This document shows, one piece after another, positions 1 to 12,365 of a DNA stretch of 64,000 nucleotides. The position numbers and the translations under genes are program-made. The notes below the pieces were generated by a model. The model did not search any database and was not told the origin of the DNA. It saw only the letters and a program-made list of their open reading frames with translations. Within the stretch, counting starts at the first letter, position 1, and every line of letters starts with the position of its first letter. The DNA is taken from assembly GCA_036417435.1 (NCBI GenBank), contig CM070918.1, positions 31,937,523-32,001,522 on the forward strand, read 5' to 3'. Origin of the DNA: Inia geoffrensis (lineage: Eukaryota > Chordata > Mammalia > Artiodactyla > Iniidae).

Positions 1-714
1 GTACCAAGAGGAAAGAGTTACACAGAAAAAGACTACAGGTCTGCAGAGAGTGCTCCTGGAGAATTCAGCATATTACTGGCAAATATCTGGTATCCAATCA
101 AAAATTACCAGGCATGGAAAGAAATGGGAAAAACAGAATCCATTATGAGGAGAAAACTCAATCCACTGAAACCAATCCAGAATTTACCCAGATATTAGAA
201 TGAACAGAAAAGGACATTAAAATTATTATAATGCATTCTAGATATTTTTAAAAAACCACAGAGGAAAGACTGTACTTGTTAAGTACAAACATGGACAATA
301 TAAAAAACACCCAAATTGAACTTGGATAAATGAGAACTACAATGTGTAAGAGGAAAAGCACTGGAAGGGATTAATGACAGATTAGATACTGCAGAGGAAA
401 AGATTAGAGAATTTAATGACACAAAAATGAAAAAGAAAAAAAATTTTTTTTAATGGAACAGAATCAGTGCACTGTGGCACAACTTCAAGCAGTGTAACCT
501 ATGTGTCATTACAGTGTTTGAAAAAGTACAGGGACAGAAAAAATATTTGAAGAAATAATGACTAATTTTTTTCCAATTTAACATAACCTATAAGCCCCAA
601 AATCCAAGAAGTTCTATAAACTGCAAGCACAGGAAAGATGAAAAAAAAAATGTTTACCAAGTAACAGCATAATCAAATTACTTAAAAATAGAGAAAAACT
701 TTTTTTAAAACCAT
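1..714 (+). mobile_element. Old L1 (L1M-type) ORF1-region relic
   Basis: A-rich sequence reading on the plus strand like the 5' part of an ancient mammalian L1: 5'UTR/ORF1 phrases near 80-120, then a Glu/Lys-rich coiled-coil-like stretch at 360-440 and an ORF1 C-terminal-like stretch at 590-690. Stops and frameshifts are frequent and no ORF1 frame survives. It is overlain at the right by the tail of a younger minus-strand L1. Family name is by recalled similarity only. Confidence 0.55.
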
Positions 715-1378
715 TTTTTAAAAATTGAAGTATAGGGCTTCCCTGGTGGCACAGTGATTGAGAGTCCGCCTGCCGATGCAGGGGACACAGGTTTGTGCCC
801 CGGTCCAGGAAGATCCCACGTCGCGGAGTGGCTGGGCCCATGAGCCATGGCCACTGAGCCTGCGCGTCTGGAGCCTGTGCTCCGCAATGGGAGGGGCCAC
901 AGCAGTGAGAGGCCCGCATACCACAAAAAAATAAAAAATAAAAAAAACCTGAAGTATAGTTAACTTACAGGAAAGTGATTCATATTTTTTTTCAGATTCT
1001 TTTCCATTATAGGTTATTACAAGATATTGAGTGTAGTTCCCTGTGCTATGCAGTAGGTCCTTGTTGGTTATTTATTTTATATACAGTAGTATGTATATGT
1101 TAATCCCAAACTCCTAATTTATCTCCCCCCAACCCTGCTATCCCCTTTGGTAACCATAAGCTTGTTTTGTATGTCTGTAAGTATATTTCTGTTTTGTAAA
1201 TAAGTTCATTTGTATCGTTTTTTTAGATTCCACGTGTAAGTGATATCATATGATATTTCTCTCTCCCTGTCTGACTTACTTCACTTAAGATGATAATCTT
1301 TAGGTCCATCCAGGTTGCTACAAATGGTATGATTTCACTCTTTTTTATGGCTTAGTAATAGTCCATTGTATATATACA
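715..1378 (-). mobile_element. L1 3' end (minus strand), split by a SINE
   Basis: The plus strand starts with T/A-rich DNA and then the reverse complement of the cetartiodactyl L1 3' terminus (TTGAAGTATAG..TTAACTTACA). It continues through the conserved 3'UTR block TTATAGAATATTGAG-like / CTGTGCTATGCAGTAGGTCC and the end of ORF2 near 1290-1370. The same block recurs at 16660-17300 and 39262-39490. The element is interrupted at 736-949 by a CHR SINE. Confidence 0.8.
736..949 (+). mobile_element. CHR-type cetacean SINE (copy 1)
   Basis: tRNA-derived head GGCTTCCCTGGTGGCACAG, body, and an impure A-rich tail. It is flanked by the direct repeat TGAAGTATAG at 726-735 and 950-959, so it inserted into the pre-existing L1 3' end. 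RNA polymerase III-derived, non-coding; open frames inside it are incidental. Confidence 0.93.
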
Positions 1379-1500
1379 AAGTTGCCGTTATATAGGATGA
1401 ATAAGTCTAGAGACTGACTCTTCAGCATAATGACTATAGTTAATTATACTGTATTAAACAGTGAAAACTTGCTAAGAGTAGACTGGTGTAAGTAGTGCAA
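1379..1500 (+). mobile_element. Probable L1M 3'UTR scrap
   Basis: Contains an L1M 3'UTR-like passage on the plus strand (ATGAATAAGTCTAGAGACTG, then a TATAGTTAATTATACTGTATT-like run). Orientation is opposite to the L1 pieces on either side. Too short for a firm family call. Confidence 0.4.
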
Positions 1501-1924
1501 GATAAAGGTCCAATTTCATTCTTTCGTATATGGATATCCAGCTTTCCCAACATCATTTACTGAAGAGACTATGCTTTCCCTATTTTGTATTCTTGGCATC
1601 CTCGTCAAAAATCACTTGACCGTCTATGCTTGGGTTTATTTCTGGGCTTTTTATTCTGTTCCATTTGTCTATGTGTCTGTTTTTAAGCCAGTACATACTG
1701 TTTTGATGACTATAGCTTTGTAATATAATTTGAAATCAGGTAGTGTGTTGCCTCCAACTCTGTTCTTCTGGCTCAATATTGCATTGGCTATTCGGGGTCT
1801 TCTGTGGTTCCATGGGAATTTCAGAATTTTTTCTATTTCTATGAAAAGTTCCATTGGAATTTTCATAGTGACTTTACTGGAACAGAATAAACCCAAGAAA
1901 GCCCAGAAATAAACCCAAGCATAG
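1501..1924 (-). mobile_element. Old L1 ORF2 fragment with fold-back end
   Basis: Minus-strand ORF2 C-terminal region of an old L1; the frame at 1669-1896 retains a recognisable L1 stretch ([18 protein letters not shown]). The last 46 bp (1879-1924) are an inverted copy of 1624-1662 in the same element, with a short extra block, giving a hairpin with about 215 bp of loop. Confidence 0.75.
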
Positions 1925-2215
1925 ATGGCCTTAGCTCAAATGTCCCCCCTCCTCAAAGAAGTCTTCCCAGATGCCTTACTCTAACCAGTCTCTATCTAAC
2001 CCATTACACTGCTTTACTCTCTGCACAGCACTGATTTATCACTACCTGAAATCAACAGTTGTTTGCTTTTTTCTGTCTGTCTATCCCCACTAAAACATAA
2101 GCCTCAGGGGAGAAGAAGGCTCAAGCTATCATGCTACACTCACAATACTTAGCCCATAGCCAGGGCCTGGTTCATGGTTGCATGATGTTGGTTAAATGAG
2201 AGAGTTACAAATTCC
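1925..2215 (+). mobile_element. L2 LINE 3' region
   Basis: Reads like the 3' end of an L2: CTCAAATGTCCCCCCTCCTCAAAG followed by the CTTCCCAGATGCC-type motif, then CTTAGCCCATAGCCAGGGCCTGG close to the terminus. Diverged and non-coding. Confidence 0.6.
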
Positions 2216-2625
2216 CTCTACAGTGAAGAGTCACCAAGCCTTTTAATTTCCTTTGAACATCCAAACTCTGGACATTTCCATGTCTCTGTGCTTTGCTTTT
2301 CTACACTGCATACCAAATCTCTGGCTTTTCTGTTCCTTAAAACACTTATTTAGTGTTAGGATGACAGGAGCAGTCTCTAAACTTCCAGTTTTGCTCCGAA
2401 GATACCTCTCAGGGAATCTGAACTCCTTAAGTCTACCTGGCATAAGAGTGTCATGAGCTGAAATCATCCAAAGAAGACTGATGTTTACAGGAGAACACAA
2501 AACAAAGAAGAAAAACTCTTTGCTTTTCCTTGCGTAGATTTCATTAACAACTGTACTATATCCATCAAGGGTCAAGACCACTTTCCCGATACATCCACGA
2601 CATGCATGAATACAGTACGTAATTC
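2216..2625. other. Unassigned single-copy DNA
   Basis: No repeat family, gene or regulatory signal recognised. A 112-codon minus frame (2243-2581) has no recognisable domain and is opposed by a 67-codon plus frame; I treat both as chance. Confidence 0.5.
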
Positions 2626-2880
2626 AGCACACAGAGTGGAGGTAGTTTGGGTTCAAATTCCAGCTCCAGTACAAATTTGCTGAATTTAAATGGCTAACCT
2701 CTCTGTCTCTGTTTATAAGATAGAGAGAAAGATCAAATATAATTCATAGGATTGTTGGGAGGATTCAATGAGACATTCCATTTGAAGGTCTCTGCATAGT
2801 ACCTAGTGTGCAATTAAGTGCTCCATAAAGTGCTGTCAACAATGACTGACTGTTGATTAATGTTATTAATGACACCTGAC
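2626..2880 (+). mobile_element. MIR SINE
   Basis: MIR order is visible on the plus strand: TTTGGGTTCAAATTCCAGCTC, then CTAACCTCTCTGTCTCTGTTT, the ATAGGATTGTTGGGAGGATT core and the TGTGCAATTAAGTGCTCCATAAA end. Confidence 0.7.
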
Positions 2881-4364
2881 ATCTTTTCACTTTTTGTAAT
2901 GCCTTCAAATTTTTTTAGGATCTGGTGTGTGGAATGTATAGGCTAGGGATTATACGGCATGAAAAAATAATGCATAACGCTTGCATTTTACAGTTTATAG
3001 ATTACAAGGAAGAAGGAAAGGCAATCTTCCTGGCTGTAGTTAAGAAAGTCCAGTAGGCCACTGACATTAGTAAGGCCACGTGTTTGTGCCACAGAAGGCA
3101 CCCCTCACTGCTCTGCCCTTCCTGCATTCCCTTCTCCTGTGTTTGAGAAGAAAGCTATGCCTGAGACAAAAGGTCATCCACCAATATGAGTGTTGCCTGG
3201 AACAAGGTACATGAGCAGACAGCAGAGGGACAGCAGTGCCAAGGCCAGCTATTGCGGGGTCAAGAGCTGAGCAATCCTATACCCCTGGGGCTGACCTGAG
3301 CTGGAGCACTGTTCCACCTCCATGCCAGAGAGAGGGAGCACTCCTGAGCCCCAGAAAGCTTTCTCATGGCAGGAGAAGAAAGGGAAGCTGTCAGCTCAAA
3401 AAGCTGAACACAGGAGGTTCAATCGACAGAGAGCCTCCTCATTCAAGTAACATGAGATCTGGGAGAAAAAGGCAAAAGAAGAGCTGGAACCCAGTCAGGT
3501 TTTTTTCTTTCTTTCCTTTGCCAAAGCTCCTATTGGGCATGGGGGGAGGGAGGAAAGAGGAAGGGTTACATGACACAAAAGAGACTGCTCAGAGCTGATG
3601 CCAACTTGGTACCTTAGAATTAGTGAGTTGCAGGGGTGAGGGGAGTGGGTTGGGGCCTCTTCCCTGATCCCAGGAGATGAGGGAAAATGATCCTTTCAAA
3701 GCCATTTGCTCAGTGAGCACAAAGCATACTGTTAAGATTCAACACTAAGAGTTTTTTTGTTTGTTTTTTTTGCTGCATTTAAGGGGAGGAAGTAAAAATA
3801 ACAATAGAAAGTAAAGGGGATGTTGTAGACAGTGAAGTAGGGTGAAAGAAAACTTCATTTAACAGCTAGTAGGGGGTTTTCTCAAGGTGGGGGACTGTCT
3901 TTGTAAGCAGGCTGCTCTGGGTGGGAGGTTCTATATGGAGACAGTGAAATCAAACGATAAAAAACTTGTCTACGTAGGAATTTCAAAAGATTTAGGACTG
4001 AACAACACAGCAAGGGGTAAGCATGGCAGGAGGCAGAAGCGTACAGTGAAGCGTGATCATGGAGATATTCTGGTGTATTTTAAGAAGATGTGACATCTAA
4101 ATTTAAGTTGTTTGCAATTCTGAAATGTCAACATTTCTGCTACCCCGACTTGGAGCAAGATGTACAACACACCTATGCCTGGTGACAATGATCTGGGGTA
4201 ACTGAGGTAACAGGGCAATGTTCCTGATTTGGAAGGCAGAGAAAGAGAAGAGTTGCCAGATGTGAGAACTGAATATGGTTGAGAGTTCACTGAGGGCAGA
4301 GCCAGGTGCCACAGAACTTTCACATACTCCCTTCGTCCCACTCCCCTATTTCCTGCCCCCACCT

Positions 4365-4368
<4 letters not shown>
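2881..4368. other. Unassigned DNA
   Basis: No repeat or gene recognised. The longest frame (3236-3598, 120 codons) is low-complexity Arg/Ser/Pro/Lys-rich and lacks a domain; 3751-3775 is T/G-rich. Confidence 0.5.

Positions 4369-4404
<36 letters not shown>
4369..4404. repeat. (AC)18 microsatellite
   Basis: Pure AC dinucleotide array of 36 bp. It makes the artefactual Thr-His and Val-Cys repeats seen in open frames across it. Confidence 0.99.
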
Positions 4405-4406
<2 letters not shown>

Positions 4407-5094
4407 ACCCCAAGGAAAAACACTGCCTTTTCTTTCTGCATGTGGGATGGAGGTTTATGCCAAAGGACACAGTGACCCCAGCTAATTCTTGAGTTAAATT
4501 AATCAGCACACAAAGCAAAACTTGGTTCCTGAGAACTTCTTGAAAGAATGACAGGACTCTTCCGGTGGCAAGCTGGCTTAAGCACAAAAAATTCGCTGGC
4601 CCAGGAAACACAAACCATAGAAAAAGTAGGAGTGGAAACAGTTTCAGGATTGACTAGATCCACAAACTCAGATATCCTGGGAGGTGTCTTCTCCCATCTG
4701 TACCTCTCTCGGTGGGTCTGTTTCATTCTTTCCCACCACAAAGAGAACTCATTCCTACAGTTCCTGATGTCAGCTTCCAGAGGAAGATTATTTGCCTAAA
4801 CCAACAAAATACATCCCAAAGGTGTGGGAAGACCATTAGACAGTGGATGTCATCTTCAACCGTATCTTTAAATGCCAAGCTTTTTGACTTTCACTGTGGA
4901 GAGACTGGTGGTGCCCCTTAAGAACCCAGAGGAAATAATCATGGAGGACATTGATTCTAAGCAAACCTACACTTGGAGCAATGACTGTAAGCCTCAAACC
5001 ATCCACATGAAGGTGGTCATGGGTGTCATCTTCCCAAGTAAACGTGGTCCTATCACTGTCCCCTCCTATCCCACCCTGTATCCCATTTTAAAAT
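4405..5094. other. Unassigned DNA
   Basis: Single-copy-looking sequence; no confident repeat. Overlapping 66-96 codon frames on both strands lack recognisable domains. Confidence 0.45.
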
Positions 5095-5105
5095 CTTCAA
5101 TTCCT

Positions 5106-5313
5106 GGGGCTTCCCTGGTGGTGCAGTGGTTGAGAGTCCGCCTGCCAATGCAGGGGACATAGGTTCGTGCCCCGGTCCGGGAAGATCCCACATGCTGCGG
5201 AGCGGCTGGACCCGTGAGCCAGGGCCGCTGAGCCTGTGCGTCCGGAGCCTGTGCTCCGCAACGGGAGAGGCCACAACAGTGAGAGGCCCGCGTACCGCAA
5301 AAAAAAAAAAAAA
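5106..5313 (+). mobile_element. CHR-type cetacean SINE (copy 2)
   Basis: Near-consensus copy with a 15-A tail, flanked by perfect 11-bp duplications CTTCAATTCCT at 5095-5105 and 5314-5324. High identity to the other copies suggests a relatively young insertion. Confidence 0.96.
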
Positions 5314-5324
5314 CTTCAATTCCT

Positions 5325-5890
5325 CATCTTGTTCTTATAATACAGTCTTTCACAAAGCTCAAGATGCCTTCCCCAACCTAATTCCTTCTTGTTTCACTCT
5401 CTTTGGGTGCCATTCTCCTCTGAACTAACTCCCTCCCTAGCCACCTCATCAACCATACTGGTTCCTGAACATGCTATTCTCATCATACTACAGGGCCACT
5501 GAAAGTGCTGCCCTCTCTGCCCCTTACTTACCAGTTGGCCAATTTAGTTCCCATTCATTATTCAGACTCAACTCAAGCCATTATTTACCACCTTCTTTCC
5601 TCACCTCCTCCATTTAGGTTAGATCCCTCTGTTACGTGTTCAGGAAATACTATGTACTTTTTCTTCAGTGTATCCATCATAATTTGTAATTGTATGTTTA
5701 GATGATTCTTTGATTAATGTAGCCTCCATGATGGCAGGAATCATGTCTATTTTGCTCACCAGTATTTCCCTGGCACCTGGCACATGTCCTGGAACAAAGT
5801 GGGTATTTAATACATTTTTAATTAATTAACTAATCAATAAATCAAGAAATGAACTGATGGATGAATGCATGAGGAAGTAGCACTAGGACA
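5325..5890 (+). mobile_element. L2 LINE 3' region
   Basis: L2-like progression: CAAGATGCCTTCCCCAACC, Pro/Ser-rich middle, then the terminus-like CATGATGGCAGGAATCATGTCT ... CACCTGGCACATGTCCTGG ... GGTATTTAATACATTT and short TAATTAATTAA repeats. Confidence 0.65.
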
Positions 5891-6130
5891 ATAATCAAGA
5901 ATAGTGAACTTTGGACATTGTACATTTTCTTTTAAATTAAAGGGGAAGGAACATTTACATTGCTCCCCACATGTGACTGATATTGGGCTAGATATTTCAT
6001 ACTGGATTTAAATTCAGATCATCCTGATTCTAATGCCCAGGGTATTTTTACTCTCTCTATAGCCTTCTACAAAAAAATGATAAGTTAAACACCAAGGGAA
6101 TTGGGAAATGCAGAAATGAAACTCATTTCT
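5891..6130. other. Unassigned DNA
   Basis: AT-rich; the GGGCTAGATATTTCAT passage hints at a MIR end but is too diverged to call. Confidence 0.35.
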
Positions 6131-6395
6131 TATAAGCTATGGGGCCAACAGACATTAGTTTATATAAAGAACACTTAGATATCACTTACTATGTGTCAGG
6201 CAAAGTTCTAATGTTTTATAAATACAAATTTATATTAAACTTATGAAGTATTTTCTGTTATTATCAAAGATGGCTCTTTCAATCACAGAAATCAAGTAAC
6301 TTGGTAAATGCTGTGCATCTAGAATGTGACGGAACCAAGATTTGAACCCAAGCAGATGGATCTACGGTCCACGTGCTTTACTACCACTCTATGTA
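6131..6395 (-). mobile_element. MIR SINE (diverged)
   Basis: Contains TTACTATGTGTCAGGCAAAGTTCT and, further right, ATCACAGAAATCAAGTAACTTGG, both in minus-strand MIR order, ending near GATTTGAACCCAAGCAG. Confidence 0.6.
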
Positions 6396-7462
6396 ATTTT
6401 CATGATTTAAAAATGGACCAGAGCTTAGCTGTTGCCTCAAAAGATCGTTTTTCCTTTGTCAAAAATAAAGGAGCATTCAGGTTCGTTCAAAATGGAGGAG
6501 GCACTCAATGAAACTAAAAACTCTGGACAAAATGCATGGAGCAGCTGAAAAATAAATAGTGGCAGGCAGATTAGGGATGGAAACCAGAATTCTAAGTACC
6601 ACTACACCAGTAGTAAGCTTCCCACTTTCCCCCTTCCAAAATCTCCTGACCTAGATTCAAAGGCATCTTGGAACCCAAAACTGCATATGGAGAGCAGACA
6701 GGGAGACCTCCAAAAGAGCTCTGTTTCTGGTCCAAAGAATGGAAAGGGGGTCCTCTGGATAATAGAGAGTTGGAAAAAAACATTTTTTCCCATTTTCTCT
6801 CACTCTAGTTGCAGGCAATCACACAGTGCTGGAGATAGTATTGGCACCAGAAGCTGAGCAGGTGCCTAAAACTCAGAGAGGAGGTTTTTTTTCCTTTTTT
6901 TCTGACCAGAGAGACTGGTCCCAAAAGCATGAGGAAAATGCTCATTGTTCTTTTTCTCTGTATATCCTCCCACCACTGAGCCCCAGAAGCAGACAAACTA
7001 TGGGAAGGGCACGACAGAGAGAAGAAATTAAGTCACAGCTTTCTAGTCAAAAGACCAGGAAAGGAAATTCTTCAAGCTAGGTAGTGTCTGGGAGGTCAAA
7101 GAGAGTAGAGAGCTTGAGAAAGTGAGGCCAAAATGTTCTGTATGAACTCCTATACTTACCGTGAGCTATGCACACATGGATCTGATCCCAAATAACATGC
7201 CAAAAGCTTTAAGAACTAAATTATAGAGTAGACCACTGCCCCATTCCCAAGCAGGCACCTAGATGGCACTCACATGAGGTAGATCAAAATATCACTGCAA
7301 AGGCTTTGAAAATGAGCTGACATTGGAACAATAGCTCAGAGGAGGCAGGCAGAAACTGGCAGTCTGAACAAAATCTGCCTGGTAAAACAAACAAATAAAT
7401 AACATTCTCCATATGATTTAATAAAAGCAAGAGTGTCCTAACATGACATTCAAAAAGTCCAG
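6396..7462. other. Unassigned DNA
   Basis: No gene or repeat recognised. Frames of 60-112 codons are on conflicting strands without domains. Confidence 0.45.
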
Positions 7463-7673
7463 GATAGGGCTTCCCTGGTGGCGCAGTGGTTGAGAGCCCT
7501 CCTGCCGATGCAGGGGACACGGGTTCGTGCCCCAGTCTGGGAAGATCCCACATGCCGCGGAGTGGCTGGGCCCGTGAGTCATGGCCGCTGAGCCTGCACG
7601 TCCGGAGCCTGTGCTCCGCCAACGGGAGAGGCCACAGCAGTGAGAGGCCCGCGTACCATTAAAAAAAAAAAAA
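7463..7673 (+). mobile_element. CHR-type cetacean SINE (copy 3)
   Basis: Full-length copy, flanked by AAAAAGTCCAG at 7452-7462 and 7674-7684. Four bases (GATA) separate the left repeat from the usual GGGCTTCCC start. Confidence 0.95.
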
Positions 7674-7689
7674 AAAAAGTCCAGATTAC

Positions 7690-9400
7690 AATTTAAAATT
7701 AATCTACACACAAATAACCAGAAAAACCTCAACATCTGGAAAAGGAAAAGACAATCAACACACACCTACCTGTGGATGACATGGATACTGGAATTACTAG
7801 ACATATATTTAAAAGTATCTATTTTAATTTTAACCATGCTCCAAAAAGGAAGAGTGAATAATCTTTAAAAAAAAAAAAAAAAAAGGAAGAAAGTTGTAAA
7901 ACTTTATGAATATGCAAAAAAACACACTAAAAGTGTGACTTTTATGGTATGTGGATTATTTCTCAATTTTAAAAACACTGGGAAGATGTGAACAGGTATC
8001 TTACTAAACAGGCTATACAGATCAAAAATAAGCACACAAACAGATGCTCAATGTCATTAACCAATAAAGAAATGCAAGTTAAAACCTCAACTATTAGAGA
8101 GGCTAAAGCTAAAATATAACTGACAATACCAAGTACTGGTGAGGATGTGAAGCAACTGGAACTCTCAGACATCACTGGCGGCAAAGCAAATACAGTCACT
8201 CTGGAAAACATACTGGCGGTTTCTTATAAAGTTAAACAGACCCAGCCATTCTACTCCAAGTATTCACCCAAGAAAAAGAAAGCATATATCCAAGTAAGGA
8301 TTGATCATGTGAATATTCGTAGCCAATTCATTTGTAATAGCTGAAAGCTGAAAATGACATAAATGTCCTTCAATGGGCAAATGGATAAACTGTGGTATAT
8401 TCATACAATGGAATACTTGCCAGCCAAAAATAAAGAATGCTTTTATAAAACAGATAAAGTATTAAGAAAGCACTAGTTATTTAAAGAGCTCCTGTAAATC
8501 AATATCACAAAAGACAAACCAGCTACGTCTCTGAACAGGCAAATCATTGAAGAAGAGGTAAAAATATCAACAAAGATATTTTAAAATGCTCAACCTCACC
8601 AATGACCAAGGAAATGCAATTCTTTTTTAAAAAAATCACCTTTCTACCTAACAAATCAGCAAACATTAAAAAGTTTAAAATAACCAGAGTTGTAGAGTAT
8701 ATGAGGGATGCAGACACTTTCAAACTCTTACTGGTTAAAGTATATAAATTGGTAAGATCTTTAGGCGGGCAATTTGGCAGTAAATTTTAAAAATATTCAT
8801 CCCCTCTGAATATTCTCTAAATTCTGCTTCGGAGGATATATTCTTAGAAATACTACACTCGTGCCCAGAGATGTATGCAAAAAGGTTCTGTTTATTATAA
8901 TGAAAAGTGAAAGAAAAGATACTCACATATTTTAGAGAATGCTAACAGAAGTGCACACAAATTTATGTATGCACAGAATTGTCACTGTAGTTTTGAAAGG
9001 ACTTGGAAATATCTCAGATGTCCAATAAAAGCAGATTATGTAAATTTTTTAAAAAGAATGCTTTATTGATAAATATGAGAGCATGCATTAAACAAAGACA
9101 TTAATGCTGAATGAAAAACAAATTTCAAAACATTACATTTACATGTTTCCACTGATGTGACATTTTGAAAAAGGCAAAAGTATCGTGATGGCGAACAGAA
9201 CAGTGGTTGCCAAGGGTGGAGGATTTGGCTGCCAAAGGGCATTGGAAGGGGGTTTTGGGAGGGTGATGGAATCCTGACCATGGTGGTGGTTATGTGAATC
9301 CATGAATGTGTAAAAAACTCATCAAGCAACATACCCACATGTACACACACACACAACATTTAAAGAGCACACAAAAGAGAAGAAACAAAGTAAATGGTGA
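7690..9400 (+). mobile_element. Old L1M fragments (ORF2 end and 3'UTR)
   Basis: Consecutive plus-strand L1 relics. 8040-8440 carries the late ORF2 order (AATAAAGAAATGCAAGTTAAAAC, then ATTCACCCAAGAAAAAGAAAGC, then CAATGGGCAAATGGATAAAC). 8580-9060 repeats a similar order, so at least two insertions or a rearranged copy are present. 9150-9360 has the 3'UTR motif GGGAGGGTGATGGAATCCTG plus GGTGGTGGTTATGTGAATCC. A(18) lies at 7865-7882. No frame is intact. Confidence 0.65.
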
Positions 9401-9480
9401 AGGATCAATAATCCAAGACTTCAGAAGATGACAACACGGTGTCCTCCCTTCTTAATGAGATTTGTGAACTAACTAAAAAG
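9401..9480. other. Unassigned DNA
   Basis: Short spacer, nothing recognised. Confidence 0.4.
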
Positions 9481-9650
9481 ACAAAATTAGCAAATTCTGG
9501 GGCGCTATCATTAAGCATAATACTAATTCCTGTCATTCGTCAAGCATTTTCCCTGTCCCAGGTCCTTTATTGATGCCATCCACCATCTAATCCTTGCAAC
9601 AATATTACGAGGCACAGAAATGGTGTCACAGCCAGGAATGACTCCAATGG
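9481..9650 (-). mobile_element. MIR SINE fragment
   Basis: TCAAGCATTTTCCCTGTCCC ... CATCTAATCCTTGCAACAATATTACGAGG matches the minus-strand MIR core order. Confidence 0.55.
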
Positions 9651-10615
9651 CCAGGCTACCTGGCACATAAAAGCCACAAGAATAGTAGAACTGTTCCTGT
9701 CTCTTTAGGGTCTCTGTCAGAAATCAGAGCTCCAGGAACACACTGGCATGCCATTTTTCACAACTGGTTTGTTTCTTAAGATGTAAGGGTATTTTTTAAT
9801 GTGTATTCCTCATCATGACAACAAAACCGTCTCAGCAAGAAAATAAGTGATGGTTTATATGAGCCCCTCATTTCTTGCTTCCATGTGGTACCTGACCCCA
9901 AATGGCTCCTGATCTAAACAGAAATTGGTGGCAGCTTCTCCCCATAAGGGAATGAGAGGTAATTGTCTAGTCTGAAGAACTAGATTGGACCAATCAGAAA
10001 GGTAGTTAAGGCACAGCCAGGACCGCAAAAACTTCCCTATAAAGGAAAAATATTGTCAACACTCTAGAAGCTAGAGAGTACTAATGTTACTAAACCCTGA
10101 ATACACACTTTGTGCAGCACCTATAGTGATCAATAACTTTCAGCATCATTAAAAAGCAGGCATTTCTAGGAAACAGACCCCCCAGGTCTGAACGGGATCT
10201 AGCCTACCGCAAAATGCTCATTTTCGGGTTTCATGCCCCTCTTCAGAAACTCCTCCCAATGCCTGCTTGTTTGTCAAATGAAGAACCAACAACCTTAGCT
10301 GGGCCTCAAAGCCTTCCCTATCCTTCCTTCTCTGGTCCATATAGCAGGAAACTCAGCCACTGTCACGCCCAGTTTTACCTCTTACAGTCTCAACCACCAG
10401 GGGGATGATGGCTTTCCCAGTTCTACACCTTCTGCGGAAGAACTCTTATCGGTTCCTCCTTGGTCAGATGACCATGCTTAGACCAACCAGCTGTGACCAA
10501 TGAGGCAGACACAGCTATGAAATGGGGTTAAAGTGGAGCGAAAACACAAAGCAGTATTTCCAATCCAAAGAAAGCCCTTTTTGACCACTCCCAGGGCTCT
10601 GTCCCTCATGAACGC
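9651..10615. other. Unassigned DNA
   Basis: About 1 kb of moderately GC-balanced DNA with no recognisable gene or repeat. Confidence 0.45.
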
Positions 10616-10830
10616 TTTACCATAAAAGCTAACATTTACTGAATACTTATTATGTGCTGAGCACTTTACACCATCTTCACGTAATACTCAATGAGGTAAG
10701 CATTATTATGCCTATTTTGTAATTGAGAAAATTAAAGCACATGGAGGTTATGTGACTTGCCCAAGATCACAGAGTTATTTAGCAAGTGAACGAACCAGGG
10801 CCTGGGCTGCAACCACACTGCATATTATTT
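10616..10830 (-). mobile_element. MIR SINE
   Basis: Well preserved minus-strand MIR: ACTTATTATGTGCTGAGCAC, CAATGAGGTAAGCATTATTATGCC, then GTGACTTGCCCAAGATCACAGAG. Confidence 0.8.
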
Positions 10831-12365
10831 TTGGAACATGTACTATCTGATCAACTCTTTTGGTACTAATATGCCTCTAAGGGTATTTATCATTTCACTC
10901 TTATTTCCATCTCCCCAGCTAGACTAGGGGTAGAAGCCAGGTCCTCTCACTCTCTACATACCCACGTCTTAGCCTCAGGCTTACCCTGCAATCAGAGCCC
11001 AGGAGTGCTAGGGCCCCAGGTGACATGTGATCAGAGTCCCTGCCAAGGAAGGAAAAGATGGGTCTGCTAAATGGTGAAATCAAGTCCCTGCCACTGTAAT
11101 GGCAATAAGCATTCCACATAAAATAATTATTTCCAGTTTGCTTGGCAGGTTGGACGAAGTCCGAGGGAAGGTTAATTTATCTTTCACAGCTTTGCGCCTT
11201 CAAGCTGTGGTTTCCCAAGTGAAAAGGGCCTCTCTTCAATGATTCTTTGAAAGATCCATTTACTCATGACAGAATTACCTCCTCATCACTGAGTGGCAAA
11301 GTCTATTTGGAGTCTACTTGCCAGTGAGGAACCAGAATGGAAGGGATCATTTAAGTCACATGGAGATTTAAGTCCATAGAAAAAGTCTATGGTTCAGTAG
11401 GTAGGATACTTAAATAGCTTCAAGTTCTAGATACCATGTAAAATCTGTGCAATGATTTTCTCATCTAAGGAATGGGTACAATCATATATGGCCAATATAT
11501 TTACAGAATATGAAGAATAAATGAGATAAAGGTCACTAAATACAACTTAGAATGGTTAAAAGTGCTTAGATACTTCCAGGAACAGAAATCCAGGCATTGA
11601 TGGAGCCTTTTAATCTAAGCTCAAATGACAGAGCTTCCACTCATTCCTTGTAATTAATGCTTCTACCCTTCTTCTTCACCTCTGTTTTCTGAGGCTCTGC
11701 CTTCCTCCCTTTAGACCTGTCTGTTAAGGTTCTTGCATTGACGAGGTCAGAGAAACCAGCTTTTCTGTGTGTCTTCAATAAACAAATACCTACTCCCACT
11801 GAATGGCAAAGGTCTAATCTTGATAAGAATTTGGTGTCATCATTATGAATATCTGACCCAATTCAATCCAATCTTTTTCAGAGAAACCTGCTTTGCTAAT
11901 GCAATCCCTGATGGCCAAAGCAAAGGCAGAACAAGGATTTCATCCAAAAATGCCTTATATGCTGCCCCAAAGGGACACTAATTGCTAATTCAGTCTTGCC
12001 TACTCAGTCTGGTCAGAAACTACTCTCTAGCAGTAGCAAAGAAGATAATTTCGCACACTGGGAAGAGAAACACATAGTGGTAAATGTTTTGAGATTTGTC
12101 AGTGGTGGAAGACATCAGTGGAAGACAATATTCTTTCTAAAAGAATACAGAAACAGCCATAATCACAAGAGTAAAAAAAAGAGCAAAAATATTTTAGTTA
12201 ACTTGGAAAATGGCTTCAATTACCCATTATATTTTGAGGCAACATGTATTTCTCTTAGTCTCCCAAGTACCCATACTCCCTTCTACTGTTACAGGCTTTT
12301 GGGTGTAACTTCCCCTCCCGCTCTCTAAGTTCATGTCGTTTTCTGGATTTAGAATTCACGGTTGA
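10831..12365. other. Unassigned DNA
   Basis: No confident repeat or gene. A 110-codon plus frame (11996-12328) has no domain and no splice context. Confidence 0.45.

Noticed and set aside
736..949. Functional tRNA gene in the SINE head
   Set aside because: The tRNA-like head is diverged, lacks a full cloverleaf and is followed by SINE body and poly(A).
4369..4404. Thr-His repeat peptide
   Set aside because: Translation of an AC microsatellite.
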